A DNA stretch of 38,300 bases from F23-B02 sp963632825 (GTDB lineage Bacteria; Bacillota; Clostridia; Oscillospirales; Oscillospiraceae): NCBI GenBank assembly GCA_963632825.1, contig CAVGWF010000011.1, positions 1 through 38,300 of the forward strand. Reading direction: 5' to 3'. The notes under the pieces were generated by a model that made no database searches, was not told the origin of the DNA, and saw only the letters and a list, made by a program, of their open reading frames with translations. Positions 1 to 7,733 of this stretch are shown piece by piece (position 1 is the first letter of the stretch; each line of letters begins with the position of its first letter). The position numbers were made by a program, and so were the translations under genes.

Positions 1-2371
1 AGTAAGCGCCGAGGAACTTGCCTGCGTCGTCGCGGCTGAAGCCGAAGGTCATCTGGGTCAGGTCATTGGTACCGAAGGAGAAGAACTCTGCCTCTTTAGC
101 GATCTCATCGGCGGTGAGAGCCGCTCTGGGGATCTCGATCATGGTACCGACGAGATACTTCATGTCAAGACCGCTTGCGGCGATGAGCTCGTCGGCATTC
201 TTAACGACGACATCCTTGACATACTTGAGCTCCTTGACCTCGCCCACCAGCGGGATCATGATCTCGGGAACCATGTTCCACTCGGGATGACGCTTCTGAA
301 CATTTATCGCTGCGCTTATAACGGCACGGGTCTGCATTGCCGCTATCTCGGGATAGGTGACAGCCAGACGGCAGCCGCGGTGCCCCATCATGGGGTTAAA
401 CTCGTGCAGGGACGCGATGAGAGCCTTGATAGCCTCAACGGACTTGTGCTGAGCCTTTGCCAGAGCCTCGATGTCGGCTTCCTCGGTGGGAACGAACTCG
501 TGGAGGGGAGGATCGAGGAAGCGAATGGTCACGGGGCAGCCTTCCATTGCCTCGTAGATGCCCTCGAAGTCCGCCTTCTGCATGGGCTCGAGCTTTGCAA
601 GAGCCGCAACGCGCTCCTCGAGAGTGTCGGCGCAGATCATCTCGCGGAATGCCGCGATACGGTCGCTGTCGAAGAACATATGCTCGGTACGGGTAAGACC
701 GATGCCCTGTGCACCGAGCTCGCGTGCCTTTGCCGCATCGTGCGGGGTATCGGCATTGGTGCGGACCTGCAGACGGCGGTACTTGTCGGCCCACGCCATG
801 ATGCGGCCGAACTCGCCGGCTATGGAGGCATCAACGGTGGGGATGATGCCATCATAGATCTTGCCGGTGGAGCCGTCGAGAGAAATGAAGTCGCCCTCGT
901 GGAAGGTCTTGCCCGCGAGCTCGAATTTCTTATTTTCCTCGTCCATATTAATCTCGCCGCAGCCGGAGACACAGCACTTGCCCATGCCGCGGGCAACGAC
1001 CGCCGCATGGCTTGTCATGCCGCCGCGAACGGTAAGTATGCCCTGTGCGGCCTTCATGCCCTCAATATCCTCGGGAGAGGTTTCGAGGCGGACGAGCACG
1101 ACCTTCTCTCCGCGCTCTTTCCACGCCTTTGCGTCCTCTGCAGTGAATACGACCTTGCCGCAGGCTGCGCCGGGAGATGCGCCCAGTCCCTTGCCCATCG
1201 GAGTCGCGGCCTTGAGAGCGGCGGCGTCGAACTGCGGATGCAGCAGAGTGTCGAGATTTCTGGGGTCGATCATCGCAACGGCTTCTTTTTCGCTTATCAT
1301 GCCCTCGTCAACGAGGTCGCAGGCGATCTTGAGTGCAGCCTGTGCGGTGCGCTTGCCGTTACGGGTCTGGAGCATGTAAAGCTTGCCGTTTTCGACGGTG
1401 AACTCCATGTCCTGCATATCTCTGTAGTGATTTTCAAGGGTCTGGCAGACATTCCTGAACTGTGCAAACGCCTCGGGGAACTTCTCCGCCATCTGAGCGA
1501 TGGGCATCGGGGTGCGGACGCCTGCAACGACATCCTCGCCCTGTGCATTGGTAAGGAACTCGCCCATGAGCTTCTTCTCGCCGGTGGCAGGGTCGCGGGT
1601 GAACGCAACGCCGGTGCCGCAGTCGTCGCCCATGTTGCCGAATGCCATCATCTGAACATTGACGGCGGTGCCCCAGCTGTAGGGGATGTCGTTATCGCGG
1701 CGGTAAACATTCGCACGGGGGTTATCCCAGCTGCGGAAGACTGCCTTGATAGCGCCCATGAGCTGCTCCTTGGGATCGGTCGGGAAGTCCACGCCGATCT
1801 TTTCCTTATATTCTGCCTTGAACTTGCCTGCAAGCTCCTTGAGGTCGTCGGCGGTGAGCTCAACATCCTGAGTTACGCCGCGGGCTTCCTTCATTTCGTC
1901 AATGAGCTGCTCGAAATACTTTTTGCCGACCTCCATGACAACATCGGAATACATCTGAATGAAGCGGCGGTAGCAGTCCCATGCCCAGCGGGGATTGTTG
2001 GACTTCTTCGCCATGACCTCTACGACATCCTCGTTAAGACCGAGGTTGAGGATGGTGTCCATCATGCCCGGCATGGATGCGCGTGCGCCGGAGCGGACAG
2101 ATACGAGAAGAGGATTCTCAAGATCGCCGAACTTTTTGCCGGTGATGCCTTCCATCTTGACGATATATTCCATGATCTCGGCCATGATCTCATCATTTAT
2201 CTTCTGACCGTCTTCATAATACTGCGTGCACGCCTCGGTGGTGATGGTGAAGCCCTGAGGCACGGGCAGACCGATATTGGTCATTTCCGCCAGGTTTGCG
2301 CCCTTGCCGCCGAGAAGCTCACGCATTTTTGCATTGCCTTCGGAGAACAAATAAACATACTTCTTGCTCAT
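1..2371 (-). CDS. ppdK: Pyruvate, phosphate dikinase (C-terminus beyond window)
   Basis: Interconverts pyruvate + ATP + Pi and PEP + AMP + PPi in the cytoplasm. About 790 codons are visible, starting at the ATG at 2371 with an AAAGGATG ribosome binding site; the family is about 875 residues, so roughly 85 residues lie outside the window. The N-terminus reads MSKKYVYLFSEGNAKMRELL and continues into the ATP-grasp nucleotide-binding domain with GGKGANLAEM. The swivelling phosphohistidine domain carries TSHAAVVARG with its His at residue 455, the same number as the catalytic His of the Clostridium symbiosum enzyme. The PEP/pyruvate barrel follows (TRTEHMFF, SFGTNDLTQ). The catalytic Cys expected near residue 831 is not in view. 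It follows pckG by 55 bases on the same strand, so both enzymes of the PEP node are probably co-transcribed. The edge truncation is due to the window, not visible damage. Confidence 0.97.
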   Translation of the reverse strand, partial: MSKKYVYLFSEGNAKMRELLGGKGANLAEMTNIGLPVPQGFTITTEACTQYYEDGQKINDEIMAEIMEYIVKMEGITGKKFGDLENPLLVSVRSGARASMPGMMDTILNLGLNEDVVEVMAKKSNNPRWAWDCYRRFIQMYSDVVMEVGKKYFEQLIDEMKEARGVTQDVELTADDLKELAGKFKAEYKEKIGVDFPTDPKEQLMGAIKAVFRSWDNPRANVYRRDNDIPYSWGTAVNVQMMAFGNMGDDCGTGVAFTRDPATGEKKLMGEFLTNAQGEDVVAGVRTPMPIAQMAEKFPEAFAQFRNVCQTLENHYRDMQDMEFTVENGKLYMLQTRNGKRTAQAALKIACDLVDEGMISEKEAVAMIDPRNLDTLLHPQFDAAALKAATPMGKGLGASPGAACGKVVFTAEDAKAWKERGEKVVLVRLETSPEDIEGMKAAQGILTVRGGMTSHAAVVARGMGKCCVSGCGEINMDEENKKFELAGKTFHEGDFISLDGSTGKIYDGIIPTVDASIAGEFGRIMAWADKYRRLQVRTNADTPHDAAKARELGAQGIGLTRTEHMFFDSDRIAAFREMICADTLEERVAALAKLEPMQKADFEGIYEAMEGCPVTIRFLDPPLHEFVPTEEADIEALAKAQHKSVEAIKALIASLHEFNPMMGHRGCRLAVTYPEIAAMQTRAVISAAINVQKRHPEWNMVPEIMIPLVGEVKELKYVKDVVVKNADELIAASGLDMKYLVGTMIEIPRAALTADEIAKEAEFFSFGTNDLTQMTFGFSRDDAGKFLGAY

Positions 2372-2395
2372 TGAGTTATCATCCTTTCTATGAAC

Positions 2396-2417
2396 GCGCA
2401 CGGTCAAGGCCGTGCGC
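2396..2417 (-). other. Hairpin between pckG and ppdK
   Basis: A perfect 8-bp stem (GCGCACGG / CCGTGCGC, 6-base loop) fills most of the 55-base gap between the two genes. Read in the direction of the genes it has no U-run after it, so it is not a normal intrinsic terminator. The T5 run lies on the other strand, where no gene ends. It could act as an mRNA stability or processing element; this is inference. Confidence 0.5.
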
Positions 2418-2426
2418 TGTTTTTAC

Positions 2427-4190
2427 TTACTTAAGTCTTGCTTCGAGATCGTTGAGCTCCTCATCGAGCTTCTTGGGCAGCTTATCGCCGAACTGGGAGT
2501 AGTACTCGCGGATGCCCTTGCACTCCTCACGCCACAGCTCCTTATCAACGCTGAGGATATCCTTAACGGTATCAACGGTGACATCAACGCCCTCAAGGTT
2601 TATATCCTCGGGACGCGGCTCGTAGCCGAGCTCGGTCTCCACCGCGTCCTTCTCGCCGAAGCAGCGGCCGAGTATCCACTCTACCACGCGCAGATTGTCG
2701 CCGAAGCCGGGCCACTGGAAGTTGCCTTCGTCATCGGTGCGGAACCAGTTGACATTGAATATCTTGGGCGGGTTGGAGAGCTTTTTGCCCATGTCGAGCC
2801 AGTGCTGCCAGTAGTCACCCATATTGTAGCCGCAGAACGGGCGCATTGCCATGGGGTCACGCCTTACAACGCCGACCTTGCCGGTCGCCGCCGCGGTGGT
2901 CTCGCTCGCCATGATCGAGCCGACGAAAACGCCGTGATCCCAATCTCTGGACTGGTAGACCAGGGGGGCGGTCTTTGCGCGGCGTCCGCCGAAGATTATT
3001 GCGGAGATGGGAACGCCGGTCTTGCTCTCAAACTCAGGACTGATGCAGGGGCAGTTTATTGCCGGTGCGGTGAAGCGGGAGTTCGGGTGAGCGCCCTTGC
3101 TGCCGTCGGTGCAGTCCCACTTCTCGCCCTTCCAGTTCTCGGCGTTCTTCGGGGGATTCTTATCCATGCCCTCCCACCAGACGGTATTGTCGTCAAGATT
3201 GTGTACAACATTGGTGAATATGGTGTTTTTCCTTGTAGCCTCAAGCGCATTGGGATTGGACTTCATGCTGGTGCCGGGTGCGACGCCGAAGAAGCCGTTT
3301 TCGGGGTTTACCGCCCACAGTCTGCCGTCGGGACCGATGCGCAGCCATGCGATGTCATCGCCGACGGTCCAGCACTTCCAGCCCTTTTCGCGGTAAGCCT
3401 GAGGCGGGATGAGCATTGCGAGATTTGTCTTGCCGCAGGCAGACGGGAATGCGCCGCAGACATAGCGGATCTCGCCCTGCGGATTCTGCACGCCGAGGAT
3501 GAGCATATGCTCCGCCATCCAGTCCTCTTTTCTGCCGAGGGTGGATGCTATGCGCAGTGCAAAGCACTTTTTGCCCAGCAGAACATTGCCGCCATAACCG
3601 GAGTTAACGGACATGATGGTGTTGTCCTCGGGGAAGTGAACGATGTATCTTTTCTCGGGATCGAGCTCGGCCTTGGAGTGCAGACCTTTGATGTAATCGG
3701 CGCTGCCGCCGATGGCATCGAGGACCTGAGTGCCGATACGGGTCATTATCGCCATGGAGACGACGACATAAATGCTGTCGGTGAGCTCGATGCCGTACTT
3801 GGCAAAGTCGGAGCCCACAACGCCCATGGAGTAAGGAATGACATACATCGTGCGTCCCTTCATGGAGCCGTCGTATATCTCGTACAGCTTCCTGTACATC
3901 TCCTGAGGCTCCATCCAGTTGTTGGTCGGACCTGCGTCCTCCTCACGCTTTGAGCATATAAAGGTGCGATCTTCAACGCGCGCAACGTCGTTGACATCCG
4001 AGCGGTGCAGATAGCAGCCGGGGAGTTTTTCTTCGTTGAGCTTTATGAGCTCTCCGGTGCCCATGGCCTCATGGCGCAGCTTTTCGAGCTGCTCCTCGGA
4101 GCCGTCGATCCATATGATCTCGTCGGGCTTTGTAAGTGCAGCCATTTCATCGACCCACTTGAGAATGTGGACATTATCGGTCAGTTTCAT
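2427..4190 (-). CDS. pckG: Phosphoenolpyruvate carboxykinase (GTP)
   Basis: Interconverts oxaloacetate + GTP and PEP + GDP + CO2. The 587-residue length fits the GTP-dependent family rather than the shorter ATP type. The diagnostic P-loop with the reactive cysteine is present as FPSACGKTNLAML (Cys about residue 252, Lys 254), together with the earlier substrate-binding stretch GGNVLLGKKCFALRIAS and the WIDGSEEQ segment near the N-terminus. The start at 4190 has a CGGAGGTAAG ribosome binding site. Upstream is rsmA on the same strand with a 101-base gap, so it may have its own promoter, though I could not settle one. Downstream is ppdK. In fermenting anaerobes this enzyme often runs in the carboxylating direction to make oxaloacetate; direction here is inference. 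Confidence 0.96.
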   Translation of the reverse strand: MKLTDNVHILKWVDEMAALTKPDEIIWIDGSEEQLEKLRHEAMGTGELIKLNEEKLPGCYLHRSDVNDVARVEDRTFICSKREEDAGPTNNWMEPQEMYRKLYEIYDGSMKGRTMYVIPYSMGVVGSDFAKYGIELTDSIYVVVSMAIMTRIGTQVLDAIGGSADYIKGLHSKAELDPEKRYIVHFPEDNTIMSVNSGYGGNVLLGKKCFALRIASTLGRKEDWMAEHMLILGVQNPQGEIRYVCGAFPSACGKTNLAMLIPPQAYREKGWKCWTVGDDIAWLRIGPDGRLWAVNPENGFFGVAPGTSMKSNPNALEATRKNTIFTNVVHNLDDNTVWWEGMDKNPPKNAENWKGEKWDCTDGSKGAHPNSRFTAPAINCPCISPEFESKTGVPISAIIFGGRRAKTAPLVYQSRDWDHGVFVGSIMASETTAAATGKVGVVRRDPMAMRPFCGYNMGDYWQHWLDMGKKLSNPPKIFNVNWFRTDDEGNFQWPGFGDNLRVVEWILGRCFGEKDAVETELGYEPRPEDINLEGVDVTVDTVKDILSVDKELWREECKGIREYYSQFGDKLPKKLDEELNDLEARLK

Positions 4191-4291
4191 GATTCTTACC
4201 TCCGTATTTTCATAAAAATTATTACCAATAACACCTCAATTAAGACTAACATCACCGATAGTTCTTAATCAATGCATTTTGCTCACAAAAA

Positions 4292-5152
4292 TTATTCCGA
4301 AACCGCGGGAAAAGCATCTGCTATTTTTGCAAAATCACCAAGTGACAGCATCTCTCCGCGGATTTTTGCGTCAAAGCCGCTGTCAACCACACATTTTTCA
4401 ATACTTTCCTTGGATATCTCTCCAAATCCGGCACTCAGCGCGTTGACCAGTGTTTTGCGCCGCTGGGCAAATGCCGCGCGCACTATGCGGAAAAACAAGA
4501 CCTCGTTTTTCACCTGCACGGGCGGCGTATCGCGGCGCTTCAGGCGGATAACGCTTGAGGTCACCTTCGGCTGCGGGATAAAGCAGCCCGGCGGCACATC
4601 AAACAGCATCTCCGGCTGTGCGTACCAGTTTACGAGCACCGTGAACGCTCCGTAATCCGCAGTGCCGGCGGCGGCGCATATTCTGCGTGCGACCTCGCGC
4701 TGGATCATGACCGTTATCGTTTCAAACTCGCCGCATTCGAGCAGCTTTGATATTACGGGCGTCGTCACATTGTACGGAAGATTTGCGCACACCACATGAC
4801 GCATACCGGGCATTTTTTCGTTAACGAGCGCGGCAAGCTCCTGCTTGAGTGCATCACCGAACACGATCTCGACATTTTCCCTGCCCGCGAGCGTCTCCTT
4901 GAGCACGCCCTTGAGTCCGTCGTCAACCTCTATCGACACCACCCTGCGTGCCCGCATTGAGAGCTGCTCCGTCAGGCAGCCTATGCCGGGACCTATCTCG
5001 AGAACGCCGGTGCCGGCATCTATGTCCGCCGAGTCCGCTATATCCTCCGGCACCCATGAGGCGACGAGAAAGTTCTGACCCAGCGATTTTGAGAAGCGAA
5101 ATCCGTGCCGCTGCAGAAGCGGCTTTATGTCGTTTATATTCGTAAGTTCCAT
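4292..5152 (-). CDS. rsmA: 16S rRNA dimethyladenosine transferase RsmA/KsgA
   Basis: Dimethylates the two adjacent adenines of the 3' terminal helix of 16S rRNA using SAM, a late step of 30S assembly. The protein has 286 residues, normal for the family. It shows the entry motif FSKSLGQNFL, SAM-binding motif I LEIGPGIGCLTEQL, and the catalytic motif IV NLPYNVTTPVISKLLE. The C-terminal small domain is complete (AAFAQRRKTLVNALS). It starts 12 bases after the trmD-GNAT reading frame, so it is probably the last gene of the rimM-trmD transcript. The ribosome binding site (GAGCGGGAA) is modest and lies inside the end of the upstream gene, which suggests translational coupling. Confidence 0.96.
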   Translation of the reverse strand: MELTNINDIKPLLQRHGFRFSKSLGQNFLVASWVPEDIADSADIDAGTGVLEIGPGIGCLTEQLSMRARRVVSIEVDDGLKGVLKETLAGRENVEIVFGDALKQELAALVNEKMPGMRHVVCANLPYNVTTPVISKLLECGEFETITVMIQREVARRICAAAGTADYGAFTVLVNWYAQPEMLFDVPPGCFIPQPKVTSSVIRLKRRDTPPVQVKNEVLFFRIVRAAFAQRRKTLVNALSAGFGEISKESIEKCVVDSGFDAKIRGEMLSLGDFAKIADAFPAVSE

Positions 5153-5164
5153 ATCGGTTCCCGC

Positions 5165-6454
5165 TCACAGCCTTTTCTCGAAGCACTGCCGCGCCGGATC
5201 GTGTCCCGGCTCGGATGAGCACAGCATATTTCCCCGGTAATCGAAGCCGGCGCTTTTCAGGAGTCTCTGCATGGGCTTGTTCCTGCGGTGGGTGTCGGTG
5301 CGGATGCACTCCGCGTTCTTCTCCGCCGCGAGCTTCACGGCTTCTTCGACGAGCATAAGGCTCAGTCCGGTGCCGCGAAACTCCGCGGCCACGGCCGCCC
5401 TGTGCAGCGTGCAGTATCTGCCCTCTCCGCGCCAGCGGCCGTCGGTTATATTCTCATAATCCGGCTCCGGCACTTCCGTCAGGCAGAAAAATCCCGCGAC
5501 CGCGCCGCCGTAGGTCAAAACACGGCAGCTTCCGTCTTTGATATCCGGCAGAAAGTCCTCACGGGAGGGGTATTCGCCCTGCCATTGGTCAACGCGGTGT
5601 TTTTTAAGATAATTTCTCGCCTGGCGCACGATGAGCATGATGCTCTCAAGGTCGCCGGCGCTTGCTGCGCGGCACTCCACGGGCTTTGTCAGCTTCATGC
5701 GGCTGCGCTCCTTGCTTATCTCCCCGGCAAGCTCCATATCCTCCTTGCAGGTAAGCTCAAGCTTTGCGTACATATCGGGGCGCTTATCCATCGTGCGCTC
5801 AAGGCTTTTTTTGCGCCGCCAGCGTGCCACCGCCGCGTGGTCGCCGCCGAGCAGCACTCTCGGGACCTCCCTGCCCTCCCAGACCTCGGGCCGGGTATAC
5901 TGCGGGTACTCGAGCAAACCGTCCCAGTGACTTTCACCGGTAAAGCACTCCTCATCGGAAAGCACTCCCGGAACAAGCCTGCAAACCGAATCGGCGACCG
6001 CCATTGCGGCCAGCTCTCCGCCCGTGAGCACGAAGTCTCCCAGCGATATTTCCTCATCCACGCACTGCTCGATAAATCGCTCGTCAATGCCCTCGTAGTG
6101 CCCGCACACGAGCACAAGATGATCATAGTCGTCGCGGAGCCTGCGCGCTGCCGCCTGGTCATAGGGCTTACCCTGAGGAGACATATAGATAACCCGGCTG
6201 TGTCTGCCGTTTGCGGTTGACATAATATCATCAAGGCAGGATTTGAGCGGCTGTGCCATCATAACGCAGCCCCAGCCTCCGCCATACGGATAATCGTCCA
6301 CCTGACACTGTTTGTTTTCGGTATAATCCCGAATTTGTACACAATTTATCTCGATTATGCCCTTTTTTGCCGCTCTTCCGAGGATGCTCTCATGCATTAT
6401 TGCATTCATCGTATCCGGAAACAGCGTCATTATATCTATTCGCATGGTTGACAT
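5165..6454 (-). CDS. trmD: tRNA (guanine-N1)-methyltransferase TrmD fused to a GNAT acetyltransferase
   Basis: Residues 1 to about 250 are a full-length TrmD, which makes m1G37 in tRNA with SAM: MRIDIMTLFPDTM at the start, VDDYPYGGGWGCVMM, the trefoil-knot SAM loop VLVCGHYEGIDERF, and SLGDFVLTGGELAAM. The C-terminal TrmD helix (RPDMYAKLEL) ends near residue 250. The same frame then runs without a stop into a GNAT domain (253-429) with motif A RAAVAAEFRGTGLSLML, whose RGTGL loop would bind acetyl-CoA. TrmD alone is about 230-255 residues, so the 429-residue length is a real in-frame fusion. Just before Met253 sits AAGGAG, 9 bases from the ATG, so the GNAT half could also be made alone. The first ATG is favoured over Met4 by AGAAGGAA inside the end of rimM. 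The GNAT substrate is unknown. Confidence 0.93.
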   Translation of the reverse strand: MSTMRIDIMTLFPDTMNAIMHESILGRAAKKGIIEINCVQIRDYTENKQCQVDDYPYGGGWGCVMMAQPLKSCLDDIMSTANGRHSRVIYMSPQGKPYDQAAARRLRDDYDHLVLVCGHYEGIDERFIEQCVDEEISLGDFVLTGGELAAMAVADSVCRLVPGVLSDEECFTGESHWDGLLEYPQYTRPEVWEGREVPRVLLGGDHAAVARWRRKKSLERTMDKRPDMYAKLELTCKEDMELAGEISKERSRMKLTKPVECRAASAGDLESIMLIVRQARNYLKKHRVDQWQGEYPSREDFLPDIKDGSCRVLTYGGAVAGFFCLTEVPEPDYENITDGRWRGEGRYCTLHRAAVAAEFRGTGLSLMLVEEAVKLAAEKNAECIRTDTHRRNKPMQRLLKSAGFDYRGNMLCSSEPGHDPARQCFEKRL

Positions 6455-6461
6455 AACTTTT

Positions 6462-6950
6462 TTACATTCCTTCTATCAGTCTCACAGTCACGACCGCATT
6501 TTCGGCATCGACCTTAATAACGAACTCGTCCACCGCAGGGATAAGATGCTCAGTCTCGCCCTTAACGACATATATCTGCGAAGCCGGCGTTTCGAAAATG
6601 TCCTCCAGTATGCCGATAGGCTCTCCGCCCTCGCTTACAACACGCGCGCCGATTATATCGCACAGAAAGTACTCGTCCCTGCCGAGCTTTGCGTCCGCTC
6701 TGTCGATGTAAGCGATTTTATTCTTCAGGCTCATGGCGGCGTTTATGTCGTCAATGCCCTCCAGCGCCGCTATCACAAAGCCCTTATGCGCTCTCGCCGA
6801 GAGCATTTTAACGGGCTTTCCGTCTATGTAAATCGTCCCGAAGCGGCTAAGAAACTCCGGGCTGTCAAGCCATGCCTGAATCTTGACCTCGCCGCGGATG
6901 CCGTGGGTATTGACTATCCTTCCCGCTTCAATGTACTGCTGCTTCTCCAT
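6462..6950 (-). CDS. rimM: Ribosome maturation factor RimM
   Basis: Assists 30S maturation, binding ribosomal protein S19 in the 16S rRNA head domain. The start at 6950 is chosen because GGAGG lies 7 bases upstream and the protein then opens with the family's MEKQQYIEAGRIVNTHGIRG. A longer open frame to 6989 has no ribosome binding site. The 162-residue product has the N-terminal RimM barrel (GEVKIQAWLDSPEF), then a C-terminal PRC-barrel with YFLCDIIGARVV and LIPAVDEFVIKVD. It ends 7 bases before trmD, the usual rimM-trmD pairing. A promoter directly upstream and two terminator-like hairpins separate it from the khpA transcript. Confidence 0.95.
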   Translation of the reverse strand: MEKQQYIEAGRIVNTHGIRGEVKIQAWLDSPEFLSRFGTIYIDGKPVKMLSARAHKGFVIAALEGIDDINAAMSLKNKIAYIDRADAKLGRDEYFLCDIIGARVVSEGGEPIGILEDIFETPASQIYVVKGETEHLIPAVDEFVIKVDAENAVVTVRLIEGM

Positions 6951-6979
6951 GCAAAAACCTCCATAGCATATCAGTATAT

Positions 6980-7008
6980 AATCTACCATAAATCAAAGCA
7001 TTTAACAA
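6980..7008 (-). promoter_or_regulatory. Probable sigma-A-type promoter of rimM-trmD-rsmA
   Basis: Read on the minus strand: TTGTTA (7008-7003), 17-base spacer, TAGATT (6985-6980), in an AT-rich stretch about 30 bases upstream of the rimM start. It lies just after a terminator-like hairpin, which fits a new transcript starting here. Confidence 0.55.
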
Positions 7009-7021
7009 GCAAAAGAAAACG

Positions 7022-7063
7022 AAAAAACGGACGCAGCCGGCAATGAAGCCGCTTCCATGCGTC
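7022..7063 (-). terminator. Terminator-like hairpin upstream of the rimM promoter
   Basis: Minus-strand stem GACGCA/TGCGTC with an inner CGGC/GCCG pairing, followed by a T6 run. It is the second hairpin after khpA and may be a backup terminator. It overlaps the small plus-strand open frame listed at 7043. Confidence 0.45.
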
Positions 7064-7132
7064 AGGTATAGCTTTTATTACATCGGCTATATCAAGGAAA
7101 TAAAAGACCTCCTGACCTCGAAGCTCAAGTAA
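7043..7132 (+). CDS. Possible 29-residue small ORF
   Basis: ATG to TAA encodes MKPLPCVRYSFYYIGYIKEI plus nine more residues ending in Lys. The frame is also open upstream back to 6992. There is no convincing Shine-Dalgarno sequence. A perfect 15-bp stem with a T5 run follows the stop by 15 bases, which would terminate a plus-strand transcript. It could equally be a gene relic or chance; I do not recognise it. Confidence 0.2.
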   Translation: MKPLPCVRYSFYYIGYIKEIKDLLTSKLK

Positions 7133-7147
7133 ACGCACAAACGCATG

Positions 7148-7181
7148 AAAAAGCAGAACGGAAATATCCGTTCTGCTTTTT
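7148..7181. terminator. Bidirectional intrinsic terminator after khpA
   Basis: A perfect 15-bp stem AAAAAGCAGAACGGA / TCCGTTCTGCTTTTT with the 4-base loop AATA. It carries T-runs on both strands and begins 2 bases after the khpA stop codon, so it ends the ylxM-ffh-rpsP-khpA transcript. Confidence 0.88.
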
Positions 7182-7182
7182 A

Positions 7183-7413
7183 TCAGTCCATTATATCGAC
7201 TGAGACCTTTTTGCCCTGTCTCTGGGCTACAGCCCGCATGAGTATACGGATCTCTTTTACGATCCTGCCCTGCCGGCCAATGACCTTGCCCATGTCCCCG
7301 TCAGCTACGCGTACCTCATATACGGTCTCGCCGCCGTGAACGCGCTCGGTCACAGATACTTCGTCAGGCTTATCGACGAGGCTCTGTACGATATAGGTCA
7401 AAAGTTCTTTCAT
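7183..7413 (-). CDS. khpA: KH-domain RNA-binding protein KhpA (YlqC)
   Basis: A small RNA-binding protein of 76 residues consisting of one KH domain. It has the GxxG loop in GKVIGRQGRIVKEIR (about residues 42-56), preceded by YEVRVADGDM. In other Firmicutes KhpA partners with KhpB/Jag and affects cell elongation and RNA metabolism; the partner is not in this window. It follows rpsP by 18 bases and lies in the standard rpsP-khpA-rimM-trmD order. A strong terminator directly follows it. Confidence 0.93.
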   Translation of the reverse strand: MKELLTYIVQSLVDKPDEVSVTERVHGGETVYEVRVADGDMGKVIGRQGRIVKEIRILMRAVAQRQGKKVSVDIMD

Positions 7414-7431
7414 GCCGGTAGTTACTCCTTG

Positions 7432-7671
7432 TTAGGCCTCGACTTTGGAAAGCAGGCCGCGTACGGTCTCGGTGGGCTGTGCACCGTTTGCTATCCAATA
7501 CTTTGCACGCTCCATATCGACCTTGATCTTCTGCTCACCTTCTGCCATGGGGTCATAAGTGCCGAGTTCCTCGATGAATCGGCCATCGCGGGGGCTGCGG
7601 GAGTCCGCAACGACGATGCGGTAGAACGGTGCCTTCTTTGCACCCATTCTGCGAAGTCTGATCTTTACCAT
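7432..7671 (-). CDS. rpsP: 30S ribosomal protein S16
   Basis: A structural protein of the 30S body. It has 79 residues, with the family opening MVKIRLRRMGAKKAPFYRIV and the conserved DSRSPRDGRFIEELGTYDP. The start at 7671 has GGAGGTGAAAG upstream. It is located between ffh and khpA, the usual Firmicutes position. Confidence 0.98.
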   Translation of the reverse strand: MVKIRLRRMGAKKAPFYRIVVADSRSPRDGRFIEELGTYDPMAEGEQKIKVDMERAKYWIANGAQPTETVRGLLSKVEA

Positions 7672-7733
7672 TTATCTTTCACCTCCATAATTTTTCTTTA
7701 TATTACAAGCGCCTGCGCGCCGGTAAACAATAT

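Noticed and set aside
287..2374. A 695-codon open frame on the plus strand
   Set aside because: It is the antisense shadow of ppdK. GC-rich third positions keep the opposite strand open, and the minus-strand protein has full family motifs.
2396..2420. Plus-strand terminator (stem plus T5)
   Set aside because: No plus-strand gene ends there; it is better viewed as a hairpin in the pckG-ppdK mRNA.
2412..3953. A 513-codon plus-strand frame
   Set aside because: Shadow of pckG; no ribosome binding site or recognisable domain.
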